Assembly (NCBI RefSeq): GCF_900100855.1
Contig: NZ_FNCB01000003.1
Coordinates: 124,001-188,000 of the forward strand
DNA from: Idiomarina zobellii
GTDB lineage: Bacteria; Pseudomonadota; Gammaproteobacteria; Enterobacterales; Alteromonadaceae
Length of the DNA stretch: 64,000 nucleotides
Direction of reading: 5' to 3'
The translations under genes and the position numbers were made by a program. The notes beneath the pieces are model-generated. The model saw only the letters and a list, made by a program, of their open reading frames with translations, did not search any database and was not told the origin of the DNA. This document shows positions 29,968 to 38,056 of the stretch, piece after piece; the first letter of the stretch is position 1; each line of letters starts with the position of its first letter.

Positions 29968-30738
29968 TTACTGCGCGGTATAACCGCCATCTATCACTAA
30001 CTCCGTTCCGGTCACAAACTTGGACTCGTCAGACGCCAAATACAACACACCGTAAGCAATGTCTTCAGGCGCTCCAACATGGCCAATCGGGTGTAAGCTA
30101 TCCAACTGTTTTCTAAACGCATCGACTCCTTCAGCTGACTCTTTACCCAGTTGCTCAACAAGTGGCGTCCAAATAAAGCCCGGATGTATTGAATTCACTC
30201 GGATTTTATCTTTGGCGTAAATGAGTGCGTCGTTTTTACTCATTAACCTGACCGCACCTTTAGAGGCATGGTAAGGCGGTAAGTCAGCAGCGCCTATCAT
30301 TCCATAAATGGATGAGAGGTTAATAATGCTCCCTGCACCGGCTTTTTTCATGGCCGGAATAGCGTGTTTCGTGCAATAGAAAACACCACTGACGTTTACG
30401 TTAATGACTTTGTCCCATTCGTCTTTGGTAATTTCGTGGGTGGGCTTATTAACCCCAGCAATGTCCGCGTTATTGACTAAAACATCGATTGACCCGAATT
30501 CCTTCGCGACCTCTACAAACGCCTGACTTACTTCGTCTTCACTGGCAGTATCGACATGCCAGTATTTAGCAGTGCCGCCAAGACCTTTAATTTCATCAAC
30601 GACTTTTTGCCCTTCGGCGTCCGCAATGTCAGTTACAGCCACTTTGGCGCCTTCTTTTGCTAATTCCAGGCAGGCCGCGCGGCCAATACCCAACGCGCCA
30701 CCGGTAACAATAGCAACTTTACCTTCTACTCTTTTCAT
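29968..30738 (-). CDS. SDR family NAD(P)-dependent oxidoreductase
   Basis: A classical short-chain dehydrogenase of 256 residues. The cofactor motif TGGALGIG (about 12-19), Asp at the end of beta2 (VAVTDIADAEG, suggesting NAD preference), catalytic Ser in INLSSIYG, and YHASK are present. The usual NNAG motif reads NNAD-IAG, a change of a normally conserved Gly. It resembles cyclohexanol or 3-alpha-hydroxysteroid type dehydrogenases. The substrate cannot be inferred. It is a single gene with about 110-130 bp gaps on both sides. Confidence 0.88.
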   Translation of the reverse strand: MKRVEGKVAIVTGGALGIGRAACLELAKEGAKVAVTDIADAEGQKVVDEIKGLGGTAKYWHVDTASEDEVSQAFVEVAKEFGSIDVLVNNADIAGVNKPTHEITKDEWDKVINVNVSGVFYCTKHAIPAMKKAGAGSIINLSSIYGMIGAADLPPYHASKGAVRLMSKNDALIYAKDKIRVNSIHPGFIWTPLVEQLGKESAEGVDAFRKQLDSLHPIGHVGAPEDIAYGVLYLASDESKFVTGTELVIDGGYTAQ

Positions 30739-30870
30739 AATGGTCTCCTATTTACTGACCCAGTACTCAGTTTAGTATTAGCCAGAAACAAGGATTTAGT
30801 CAGGCATCAAATGAAGAATAAATAAAAACTGAATAGCTGTGCCTAGCCAGGCTTTTTGAAAACAAAGACA

Positions 30871-32001
30871 TTAGTTAATTGCCGGAATAAAGTCTTCTTT
30901 TTCCAACACTTGAATTAAGCTTCTCATCAAGAAGTTATTCATAAAGCTCACGCTATAGGTACGCCCATTTTCCTTGAGAGGACGAATAAAACCCGATTCT
31001 TTCATCTTAGACACCAAATGCGTTCGTTGTCGAGCACTTAAAGCACCTAATTCCTCTTTCAGTTCACCGGCTTTAAAGTGCTGCTTTTTTATCCCCACAC
31101 TCAATACTCTGGCCTCTTCGCTGTTGATATAGCCTCTTTCAATAGCGAGCTCGAGAGTCGGCACCAGAATTTTTTTATAGAGAAGCTTGAAGTCCAAAAG
31201 CTTATTGACTTTAGTTACCTCGTGCAAAATACCCGTAAGCACGTAATCACACCAGCTCAGTAAAGACTCGTCTGTTCCTGTATCTGCATCTGATAGTCGC
31301 TGATAATAAAAGTCTTTATCGTTACAAAAAACGGCTGTTGGATTGAGTATCTTGCCGTCTTTTACGTTAAACCCATATTTAATAAGTAATGCATAGGTCA
31401 ACAGCCTAACAACTCTGCCATTCCCGTTACCAAAAGGGTGGATCCAAGTAAACCGGTGGTGTGCGAGTGCCGTTTTCAGAAGGTCGTATTTATCTGCGCT
31501 TTTTTCATTGATGAATTCAACCAGTTCATCCATATAAGACTGCACCCGAAATGATTCAGGTGGAACGTGGTTTGATTGAGTAATTTCCACGTTCCAAGTT
31601 CGGTAAGCTCCGGGCGTTCGATCGCCTTCGCGCCCCAAGTCACCAACGACTAAATGGTGTAACTCTCGAATAAAATGGTGAGTAATGTCAGAGCCTTCAT
31701 CAATATTCTCTTCAATAAAGTCCATGGCAGCTTCAACATTAGCAATCTCTGAGAATCGTTCATTTGAACGTTCACTACTCTCAATTTTCTTTTCAATATA
31801 TTCAGAAATTGTCGTTCTGTTGCCTTCGATTCTTGCCGAGCCAACACTTTCCAAAATATGGAAAATTTCTTTAAGTTGAAAAAAAATCCACGGAGCCGTC
31901 GTTCCTTGCAAGCGCAGTTTTCGCAAGTGGTTTAACTCAATTAACGTATCTGTTAACTGAGAGTCGAAACTTGGACTAACAAGCCTTAACGAGAATTCCA
32001 T
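30871..32001 (-). CDS. Fic family protein (class II, AMPylator type)
   Basis: Fic enzymes transfer AMP or a related group to target proteins. The full catalytic motif HPFGNGNGRVVR lies at residues 188-199, with catalytic His188. The N-terminal inhibitory helix motif SARIEGN (55-61) carries the Glu that blocks ATP, which makes this a self-inhibited class II Fic protein. A winged-helix-like C-terminus (about 290-365) is common in this group. No antitoxin partner is adjacent. The product is 376 residues. Confidence 0.9.
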   Translation of the reverse strand: MEFSLRLVSPSFDSQLTDTLIELNHLRKLRLQGTTAPWIFFQLKEIFHILESVGSARIEGNRTTISEYIEKKIESSERSNERFSEIANVEAAMDFIEENIDEGSDITHHFIRELHHLVVGDLGREGDRTPGAYRTWNVEITQSNHVPPESFRVQSYMDELVEFINEKSADKYDLLKTALAHHRFTWIHPFGNGNGRVVRLLTYALLIKYGFNVKDGKILNPTAVFCNDKDFYYQRLSDADTGTDESLLSWCDYVLTGILHEVTKVNKLLDFKLLYKKILVPTLELAIERGYINSEEARVLSVGIKKQHFKAGELKEELGALSARQRTHLVSKMKESGFIRPLKENGRTYSVSFMNNFLMRSLIQVLEKEDFIPAIN

Positions 32002-32228
32002 TTTGCCACCATAGGAAATACACCAATTTAACTTTAGTGATTGATTTATATAAACTTTATAAAGTAAGTAAAACTCAGTTATTTACATTGTAGCTTATGT
32101 GGTAATTACAACAAGAGAATTTATAAGAACAAAACAGAAGGAGGCGAATCAGCGGCCTTTCACCCACTTTCGCTAATGTTCGAAGTCGATTTCCATGGTT
32201 TTATATTCTGAAGCTGCTCTTTTAGCTC

Positions 32229-32474
32229 TTATTTAGCTACGTCAGTGTCATAAGCAACTTGCGCGCGTAGCCAGTATCCATTAGATAAACCAAAAAATCG
32301 GCATAACCTCAGATCAGTGTCCGCCGTTATAGAGCGCTTTCCAGCAACAATTTGCCCAATTCTCTGAGCAGGGACATTAATTTCTTTTGCCAGACGATAC
32401 TGAGAAATGCCCATAGGCTCCAGGAACTCTTCTTTTAATAGCTCCCCAGGCGTTACAGCAGTAATTTTTTGCAT
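32229..32474 (-). CDS. HigA-type XRE antitoxin without a toxin gene
   Basis: An 81-residue HTH protein of the HigA/VapI group. TPGELLKEEFLEPMGISQYRLA is the family start, then helix-turn-helix NVPAQRIGQIVAGKRSI, and GYWLRAQ near the end. No HigB toxin precedes it; only 76 bp separate it from the next gene. It ends at ...YDTDVAK, where longer homologues continue. The same frame after the TAA stays open for about 20 codons (IRAKRAASEYKTMEIDFEH) before a TAG, so the C-terminus may have been lost by a nonsense change. Confidence 0.8.
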   Translation of the reverse strand: MQKITAVTPGELLKEEFLEPMGISQYRLAKEINVPAQRIGQIVAGKRSITADTDLRLCRFFGLSNGYWLRAQVAYDTDVAK

Positions 32475-32498
32475 GACTACCCCTCAGTGATAATCGAC

Positions 32499-32526
32499 TA
32501 TTTCGCTAGTTTAAGTTTACGAAATA
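32499..32526. promoter_or_regulatory. Inverted repeat upstream of higA-like gene, candidate operator
   Basis: TATTTCG and CGAAATA, separated by 14 bp, form a perfect 7-bp inverted repeat about 25 bp before the antitoxin start. Antitoxins of this group repress their own promoter through such repeats, so autoregulation is inferred. Confidence 0.5.
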
Positions 32527-32550
32527 ATCAGAAACATTATACGTTAGGTC

Positions 32551-32976
32551 TTACAGCCACAACTTCTTACTATCGATCCAACGAATAGAAACAGCATACC
32601 AGTAAGCGGAGCCCCAAAATACTAAAAATATGAGCAGGAAAGGATGGAAATACATGCCAACCAAGCCTAAGAACCCAATCACAAAGCAGGCTAGCTCCCA
32701 CCTTAAAACTGCGCTCCGTTTACGAATACCCCATACGCCCATACGAACCCACAGTGGAGCTTCTTTCCAGGCTTCTGCATCTTTATCAATCACGTCAATC
32801 TCCTCGGTTAACTTTGTAATATCAGTTTCAAATACCGAAGAGAGTGAGTTGATGGTTTCCATGCTCGCCGCATGACCAGCTTCAACACGCTGAATAGTTC
32901 TAAGACTTAAACCAGACAATGTCGCTAAGTGGTCCTGAGACCATCCTCTTTTTTTACGAAGTGTTTTTATAATCAT
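32551..32976 (-). CDS. XRE-family regulator with C-terminal membrane segments
   Basis: A 141-residue protein with an N-terminal helix-turn-helix (LRKKRGWSQDHLATLSGLSLRTIQRVEAG, residues about 5-34) and two hydrophobic helices near the C-terminus (about 95-110 and 113-130). This architecture suggests a DNA-binding protein anchored in the membrane. No target is known. A perfect hairpin-like palindrome lies upstream of its start. Confidence 0.8.
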   Translation of the reverse strand: MIIKTLRKKRGWSQDHLATLSGLSLRTIQRVEAGHAASMETINSLSSVFETDITKLTEEIDVIDKDAEAWKEAPLWVRMGVWGIRKRSAVLRWELACFVIGFLGLVGMYFHPFLLIFLVFWGSAYWYAVSIRWIDSKKLWL

Positions 32977-33019
32977 AATTCTACTCCTCGGTGAGGGGCT
33001 AACCTACCGAAATTACTAC

Positions 33020-33037
33020 GCTGTCGGTAACGACAGC
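33020..33037. promoter_or_regulatory. Palindrome upstream of the XRE-membrane gene
   Basis: GCTGTCG, a 4-base spacer (gtaa), CGACAGC: a perfect 7-bp inverted repeat about 45 bp before the XRE gene start and just after the end of the GGDEF gene. There is no T-run, so an operator is more likely than a terminator. Confidence 0.4.
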
Positions 33038-33043
33038 AGTACG

Positions 33044-34228
33044 TCACGATGACGTCACCACCTGATTCCGCCCATCGCGCTTACCTTCATACAGCCTGTT
33101 GTCGGCGCGGGTAATGAGTGTGTCGAGGTCGTCTTCTGGGGTAGCAACGGCAACGCCTATAGTCACGCTCAGTTGCAGGTCTTTAAATTCGCCATCTAAC
33201 GACAACGCTTCGACTCCCTGCTTTAAGCGCTCGGCGACAGCGGTGGCGTCATTAGGGCTGGTGTGTGGTAAGCCAACCACAAACTCTTCTCCACCGAAAC
33301 GACCAATAATGTCGGTTGGGCGGAGTGAGTGCTGACAAACTTCAGCTATTTTAGTCAATATCACGTCGCCCTGAGTGTGGCCCCAAGTGTCATTAATTTT
33401 CTTAAAATGGTCCACGTCTATCATGAACAAACAAAACGGCGTTTCTTCCAGGCGCGAGCGTTGCAATAACGCCTGAGCGCGTTTCATAAAGTAGCTACGG
33501 CTATCCACACCGGTGAGGGTGTCACGCTCCGCCACCATACGAAGCTGTGCTTCTAATGACTTGCGGTGTTTTATTTCCTGCAGCAGTTCACGGTTTTGAT
33601 CGCGTTCCTCATTGAGCAAGGCATACTGTTGACGCTGCAACCGCTCCAGACGTCTCAGTGAGGAGTAGCCGACAATATTGGCCATTGCGAGTAATAGCCC
33701 AATGCGAACAGCGCCTTCTGCAGTCACTCCGGCATAGATCATGGCTGTAGCTAAAAAGGTAATACTGACAAACGCGCTCGCCAGCGCTGCTACCGTCAAT
33801 AAATTCGGAATCAGCAAATAGAACGCGACTATCGCAACGGCAATAGAGGTAACCTGAGTTGAGAGACTCTCAGGACGAAGCGGCACAATAAGAATAATAC
33901 CTATGGCAAAAATCCAGAGAGGTAGTGCGTGTAACCAAGCTTTGTCAGCATAACCACCGGCTTTGCCAATAATGAATGCTATTGCCACACAAGAACTCAC
34001 CACCGTAATGCGCATAGCCAACAGTAAATAATACTCTTGGGTTAGCCCTAGAAGGTTGTAGTCGGTAATGCCAAACATGGCGAAAATAGCAGACGCCAGA
34101 ATTAACGCCAGCCGAGCGTCGGACCGAACGTTTGATTCTATAGAATGCCGATAACTTACTTCTTTTTGGCGGTCACTAAACTGGCCTGTCAGCCAGTGTA
34201 TGTCATTTTGTTTTTGTTGTTGTGACAA
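33044..34228 (-). CDS. Membrane GGDEF diguanylate cyclase
   Basis: A 394-residue protein with several N-terminal transmembrane helices (about residues 32-195), a short coiled coil (about 200-225) and a C-terminal GGDEF domain. The active-site motif GRFGGEEFVVGL is intact and DVDHFKKINDTWGH is canonical, so it should make c-di-GMP. An RxxD inhibitory site is not obvious. It is a single gene. The stop is TGA. Confidence 0.9.
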   Translation of the reverse strand: MSQQQKQNDIHWLTGQFSDRQKEVSYRHSIESNVRSDARLALILASAIFAMFGITDYNLLGLTQEYYLLLAMRITVVSSCVAIAFIIGKAGGYADKAWLHALPLWIFAIGIILIVPLRPESLSTQVTSIAVAIVAFYLLIPNLLTVAALASAFVSITFLATAMIYAGVTAEGAVRIGLLLAMANIVGYSSLRRLERLQRQQYALLNEERDQNRELLQEIKHRKSLEAQLRMVAERDTLTGVDSRSYFMKRAQALLQRSRLEETPFCLFMIDVDHFKKINDTWGHTQGDVILTKIAEVCQHSLRPTDIIGRFGGEEFVVGLPHTSPNDATAVAERLKQGVEALSLDGEFKDLQLSVTIGVAVATPEDDLDTLITRADNRLYEGKRDGRNQVVTSS

Positions 34229-34333
34229 ATACTTTTCCTGTTAAAACGGTGTCAATTATTAGCCAACCACCCTGATTTTGACCTTTTCTTCACCGTTTTG
34301 CAGTACTTTTTTAACGTTTAATGAACAAAAACA

Positions 34334-34774
34334 CTAACCTTTCAGCGCCTGAACGGTCTTTTTCGTGTTATTGATGTTCTCGGCTAATTCATTAAGCAGC
34401 TTTTGATACTCCGCAGATTTTTGTCCCAGCTTAGTGTTCTTTACTGCTGTCTCTAACGCCCCATCTTCCTGCAAGCACTTATCTAAAATCGCGTTTTTCT
34501 CATCGACCGAGAACAACTTTGTCAGTTCACCTTGAATAACCTGCATCAACGTTTTGTCGGGGTCGGGTTTGGCCGGCAACTCACCCAGATCTTTTACAAC
34601 ATTTTGAAACGGTTCAATAAAAGACTCCCGCTCATTAGCAATGGCTTCCAGCTTATTTGCTAACTCACCGTCTTCTACCACGTTCGTTATTTCGCGATAG
34701 TAGTCCTTGGTCTCAACAATCAGCTTTAGAATTTCGATGCTATCGGCTTGGTCATCTGTGCGTAAAATCGGCAT
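34334..34774 (-). CDS. DUF2383 (PA2169-type) four-helix protein
   Basis: A 146-residue, entirely helical protein that resembles the DUF2383/PA2169 ferritin-like family. I placed the start at MPILRTDDQADS (34774), which has AAGGA before it, rather than at the longer frame to 34816. It starts 1 bp after the lipid kinase stop, so the two genes form an operon. The stop is TAG. Readthrough would add 24 sense codons before a TAA. The function is unknown. Confidence 0.75.
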   Translation of the reverse strand: MPILRTDDQADSIEILKLIVETKDYYREITNVVEDGELANKLEAIANERESFIEPFQNVVKDLGELPAKPDPDKTLMQVIQGELTKLFSVDEKNAILDKCLQEDGALETAVKNTKLGQKSAEYQKLLNELAENINNTKKTVQALKG

Positions 34775-34775
34775 A

Positions 34776-35675
34776 TTATTCCTTGCTCTTCGTTGAATTT
34801 GGCATATCGCCCACAATAACCTCTATTGCTTTCGGTATCACCTCAAATTCAGCGGGCGTATCGGTTTTATGTTCACCATCGGCATGAATTTGTTTGGGTT
34901 TAGACGTCTTAATACTGACTTTCTTCGCTTTTTTACATACAACGCGCTCCGCCACCCGCAAGTTGCCGTTTCGCAAATTAAACCCCAACAATAACAACTG
35001 CCACCACCTCTGCGGCTTCAGACAAAATAAGTTCAGCTGGCCGTCTAGCAGAGTTGAGTCTTCATCCACAATATTGCCGCCACCATAGAAACGACCATTA
35101 CCCACCGCCAAGTGAATTGCTCTTAAGGATTCCTCGCAGCCGTCAGCCTTTATACTCACCCTGAAGCTTTTATTACGCTTAATAACGCTAATAAAAGCCC
35201 CCAAATACGCGAACACACCAAAGTACTTTTTCATGTCTGAGGTAAGCTCGTGCGTAACCTCTACTCCCAAGCCGATATGAGCCACATTCACAAAGTAATG
35301 GTCATTCACCTTCGCAAGGTTAATGCGCTCTCGCTTGTTATTAGCAATAACCTGGGCCGCCGGCACTATATCCTGCGGCACACCCAAGGAGCGCGCCAAA
35401 TCATTCGCTGTGCCCATGGGCAAAATTGCCAGGGTTTGTTGTGTTTTATGCACCGACTCCAGCACTGCGCTAATGGTTCCGTCCCCTCCGGCGACAATAA
35501 TGACACCATCTTCCCGTTTGTAACTCTCAATACAGGACACCATGTCCGAGGGGCTTTCAGTAACGCACACGTCTACTTCAACGCCAGCGCTCTGAAGCAA
35601 ATCAGTTGCTTGATCAAGCTCTTCAGAGTGGCCATTGCGGCTTTTCGGGTTCACCACTAACAACGCATGCTGCAT
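34776..35675 (-). CDS. YegS/DAGK-type lipid kinase
   Basis: A 299-residue member of the diacylglycerol kinase catalytic family. The nucleotide-binding motif GGDGTISAVL (about 63-72) and LPMGTANDLARSLG (about 90-103) are conserved, with a beta-sandwich C-terminal half (VGNGRFYGGG). It probably phosphorylates a membrane lipid. The exact substrate is unknown. It forms an operon with the DUF2383 gene. Confidence 0.88.
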   Translation of the reverse strand: MQHALLVVNPKSRNGHSEELDQATDLLQSAGVEVDVCVTESPSDMVSCIESYKREDGVIIVAGGDGTISAVLESVHKTQQTLAILPMGTANDLARSLGVPQDIVPAAQVIANNKRERINLAKVNDHYFVNVAHIGLGVEVTHELTSDMKKYFGVFAYLGAFISVIKRNKSFRVSIKADGCEESLRAIHLAVGNGRFYGGGNIVDEDSTLLDGQLNLFCLKPQRWWQLLLLGFNLRNGNLRVAERVVCKKAKKVSIKTSKPKQIHADGEHKTDTPAEFEVIPKAIEVIVGDMPNSTKSKE

Positions 35676-35839
35676 TGCTTCAGGTCCTCTTTAACAAGTG
35701 CTGATTTTAATATAAGCGGTTTATTGGGGAGCTTCAAAGCGCTGACGGAATATTTACGTTGGAATTTCTGATAGGGAGACCAATACGCATTGAGCATTGT
35801 GCCTCTGGGGGCTCTTTTACATTGCTGTGTTACCTAACT

Positions 35840-36130
35840 TCAGCTGCCTAAAGAGAAAAAGACACCGACAGCAAGCTCCACCCAAACATAAATAAAGCCC
35901 AATAAGACAACAATGGCTGCAAGCTGGAATTGTTTTTTGGACAGCTTTCGAGCGAGAAGTATTAGTGAAGAGCCAACCACTAACAATAACGCACCCATTA
36001 TCACGAAGTCGGCGAGAGCCCACCGAACCTCGTTGCTAAACTGCATGGCAACCAGCGGAATAAATAGAAGGCAGCAAGTAATAAGTAAGACCCAGGCAAA
36101 TGCGGTTTTTTGTTGCAATGTTTCTCTCAT
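35840..36130 (-). CDS. Small three-helix membrane protein
   Basis: A hypothetical protein of 96 residues with the start MRETLQQKTAFAWVLL (36130), preceded by AAAGGG. Three hydrophobic segments (about 11-30, 38-57, 68-90) are visible. A longer frame to 36295 is open but overlaps the neighbouring gene and lacks a good site. It is not recognised as a named family. Confidence 0.6.
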   Translation of the reverse strand: MRETLQQKTAFAWVLLITCCLLFIPLVAMQFSNEVRWALADFVIMGALLLVVGSSLILLARKLSKKQFQLAAIVVLLGFIYVWVELAVGVFFSLGS

Positions 36131-36191
36131 GGTTCTATCCCTTTGATAAGGGCGACGAGAACAACGCTCAGCCACATCATTAGTAGTCTTT

Positions 36192-36554
36192 TCAACCAGC
36201 ATTTGTTTCAAGTTCATCCCACGCAGATAAGTTATGCTTCCTGGCTGCGATCTTATAATTAATACCCATAGCAAGCCCGAATACACAACCAACAACTACC
36301 ACGGTGGTGACGAAATGCGTCAACGGCATATTGAAAGAGTATAGCTGCAAAAACCAGCATAATGGCGCCCAGAAGGCAGTGAAGCCCAAACCCATAAACA
36401 GTGTATTTCGGGAGAAGCTGTTGTAATGGAAGGGTCTTACATTTAAGCCCAGCCACCACAAAAGCAGCAAAGCCGGCGGCTTAGAATTAATTTCCGAAAT
36501 TCCCGCTTCCTTAAGCTCTCTTAGAGCGGCCTCTTTTTGTGCTTCGAACGACAT
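36192..36554 (-). CDS. DUF6404-like small membrane protein
   Basis: A 120-residue protein. The N-terminal amphipathic part (MSFEAQKEAALRELKEAGI, then PPALLLLWWLGLNVRPFHY) resembles DUF6404 family members, which from general knowledge are frequent in Vibrio integron cassettes. Two transmembrane helices follow (about 50-70 and 78-98). It is followed by the small membrane gene 61 bp later. The function is unknown. Confidence 0.6.
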   Translation of the reverse strand: MSFEAQKEAALRELKEAGISEINSKPPALLLLWWLGLNVRPFHYNSFSRNTLFMGLGFTAFWAPLCWFLQLYSFNMPLTHFVTTVVVVGCVFGLAMGINYKIAARKHNLSAWDELETNAG

Positions 36555-36794
36555 TTTTTGTGACCCTACTTCAGTATTTTATATAGCTAACTCTAAAGTA
36601 ATTAAATACGCAATAAAACAGCAAGTTATACGATATTGATGACAGAAGACGTTTTTTACTTAGGCTAAAATACAGTCATTAACAGCTCATGGAGGAGTCT
36701 TATGGCAAGTAACTCGAATAGCAGCTTTTGCGATTCAAAAGTACCACAGTGTGCTACAATAGATAACAATGCAACACATTATAAGGTACTTATT

Positions 36795-37079
36795 ATGAAA
36801 ACCGAGATGCTAAGCACGCGAATTGATCATGACACGAAAGTCGCATTCACTAATATTTGTGATGAAGTAGGTTTAAGCCCTTCACAAGCACTTAAGCTGT
36901 TTGCCCGAGCAGTCATTAATCACGGAGGAATACCTTTTGAACTAAAAGCGCGCCAGCCAAATGCGGCAACCGTCGCTGCTATCAAAGAGTTAGCTGAGGG
37001 TAAAGGTCATAAAAGTCAGTCTGTTGACGAGTTGATTAACGAATTGACTGAGGGCAAAGTCCAAAATGCTCAGCCATGA
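36795..37079 (+). CDS. RelB/DinJ-family antitoxin without toxin partner
   Basis: A 94-residue protein with a ribbon-helix-helix N-terminus ([32 protein letters not shown]) and [13 protein letters not shown], typical of DinJ/RelB. A TACAAT box with an extended TG lies about 40 bp before the ATG. The frame is also open from an ATG at 36702 that has a very strong GGAGGAG site, but the extra 31 residues are not family-like. Immediately downstream lies the convergent gdx gene, so no RelE/YafQ toxin is present. Confidence 0.8.
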   Translation: MKTEMLSTRIDHDTKVAFTNICDEVGLSPSQALKLFARAVINHGGIPFELKARQPNAATVAAIKELAEGKGHKSQSVDELINELTEGKVQNAQP

Positions 37080-37387
37080 GCCAACTTAAGACCAACAATA
37101 CCCGCACAAATTAACCCTAAACTGACCAATTTCAAAACGTCCGCTGACTCACCGAACAAAAACATACCCATAATCGCTGTGCCTACAGCACCAATGCCCA
37201 CCCAAATAGCGTAGGCAGTGCCGACGGGTAAAATCTTCAGTGCCAAGCCTAATAAGACAAAGCTGCCGACAAGGGCAACGGTGGTGCCAACGGTTGGCCA
37301 AAGTTTGGTAAAGCCGTCGGTATACTTAAGGCCGACAGCCCAAGCGACTTCCAAAAGACCGGCGATAAATAGAATGACCCAACTCAT
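37070..37387 (-). CDS. gdx: Guanidinium exporter of the SMR family (Gdx/SugE)
   Basis: A four-helix small multidrug resistance protein that exports guanidinium. The 105-residue sequence ([46 protein letters not shown]) closely follows E. coli SugE/Gdx, including the membrane Glu13 and the Gdx-type GLKYTDGF. It lies downstream of yoeB by 32 bp. No ykkC-type guanidine riboswitch fits in the short gap. Confidence 0.92.
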   Translation of the reverse strand: MSWVILFIAGLLEVAWAVGLKYTDGFTKLWPTVGTTVALVGSFVLLGLALKILPVGTAYAIWVGIGAVGTAIMGMFLFGESADVLKLVSLGLICAGIVGLKLAHG

Positions 37388-37419
37388 GAGTACCTCTGCT
37401 TGATCTTTGGAGTAGACTA

Positions 37420-37683
37420 TTAGTAATGATAACGACAGGAAATAATGGTAATTGCGCTATCGTCTGCCGCATAAACCAGCCTGTTAGTGTCATCAATTCG
37501 TCGAGACCAGAATCCTGAAAGGTTTTCTTTTAACGGTTCAGGCTTGCCAATACCATCAAATGGCGACCGTTTAGTATCGGCAACTAATCGGTTAATACGT
37601 TTAAGGGTCTTTTTATCCTGGGTTTGCCAATATAAGTAGTCTTTCCAGGCTGCATCCGTCCATGACAGCAACCGATTACTCAT
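37420..37683 (-). CDS. yoeB: Type II toxin YoeB (mRNA interferase)
   Basis: A ribosome-dependent RNase toxin of the RelE superfamily. The 87-residue protein has [34 protein letters not shown], and the C-terminal SCRYHY with catalytic His/Tyr. It overlaps the antitoxin yefM by 8 bp, the usual coupled antitoxin-toxin order. Confidence 0.95.
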   Translation of the reverse strand: MSNRLLSWTDAAWKDYLYWQTQDKKTLKRINRLVADTKRSPFDGIGKPEPLKENLSGFWSRRIDDTNRLVYAADDSAITIISCRYHY

Positions 37684-37930
37684 CTAATAACTCTCGCTGT
37701 TTAGCTTTGCCCTCTTTGTATTGAGCAATCGATTTATTCAAGTGCTCAGCATTTGCTGGCGAACGAAGCAAGTGGACGGTTTCCATTAAGCTATTGTAGT
37801 AATCCAAAGACATCACCACAGCATCTTCCGAGTCGCGACGGGTAATGACCGTAGTGTCAGCGTCGTTTATTACGCTGTCTAATACAGTTTTTAAGCCGTT
37901 TCTGGCTTCAGTAAAAGAGACGATTCTCAT
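37676..37930 (-). CDS. yefM: Antitoxin YefM
   Basis: A Phd/YefM antitoxin that neutralises YoeB and represses the operon. The 84-residue protein starts MRIVSFTEARNGLKTVLDSV and has VITRRDSEDAVVMSLDYYNSL, both characteristic. The C-terminus is charged and probably disordered. A strong promoter with a TGTACA hexamer lies upstream. Confidence 0.95.
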   Translation of the reverse strand: MRIVSFTEARNGLKTVLDSVINDADTTVITRRDSEDAVVMSLDYYNSLMETVHLLRSPANAEHLNKSIAQYKEGKAKQRELLDE

Positions 37931-37962
37931 GTGTCACCTCAACATGTTCAACTTATTGGACA

Positions 37963-37991
37963 AGTATAGATGAAGCTTGCTAGATGTACAA
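37963..37991 (-). promoter_or_regulatory. yefM-yoeB promoter and operator
   Basis: On the minus strand, TTGTAC (37986-37991) and TATACT (37963-37968) are spaced by 17 bp. The -35 overlaps a TGTACA hexamer, which is the core motif bound by YefM in E. coli. A second palindrome, AACATGTT, lies close to the start codon (about 37941-37948). Confidence 0.75.
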
Positions 37992-38044
37992 TATTCTGTG
38001 CAGGTAAGTATTGAGGGATAAGATAAATGGGTCTGGTACTCTGC

Positions 38045-38056
38045 TACTATTTGTTA
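38045..38056 (-). other. attC-like left end after GNAT gene
   Basis: The GNAT stop codon is embedded in CTAACAAATAG, the R''-type start of an attC site. No matching right end was found in the next 100 bp, so this appears to be a half-site or a degraded attC. Confidence 0.4.

Noticed and set aside
29968..30738. Inactivation of the SDR because NNAG reads NNAD
   Set aside because: The Ser, Tyr and Lys catalytic residues and the cofactor motif are intact, so one change in this motif is not enough to call the enzyme dead.
33039..33056. GACGTCATCGTGACGT-type palindrome at the end of the GGDEF gene
   Set aside because: It overlaps the stop codon, is imperfect, and has no terminator T-run. It is probably incidental.
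36131..36191. attC site between the DUF6404-like gene and the small membrane gene
   Set aside because: The sequence has GAGCGTTG but no TAACAA-type left end and no paired arms.
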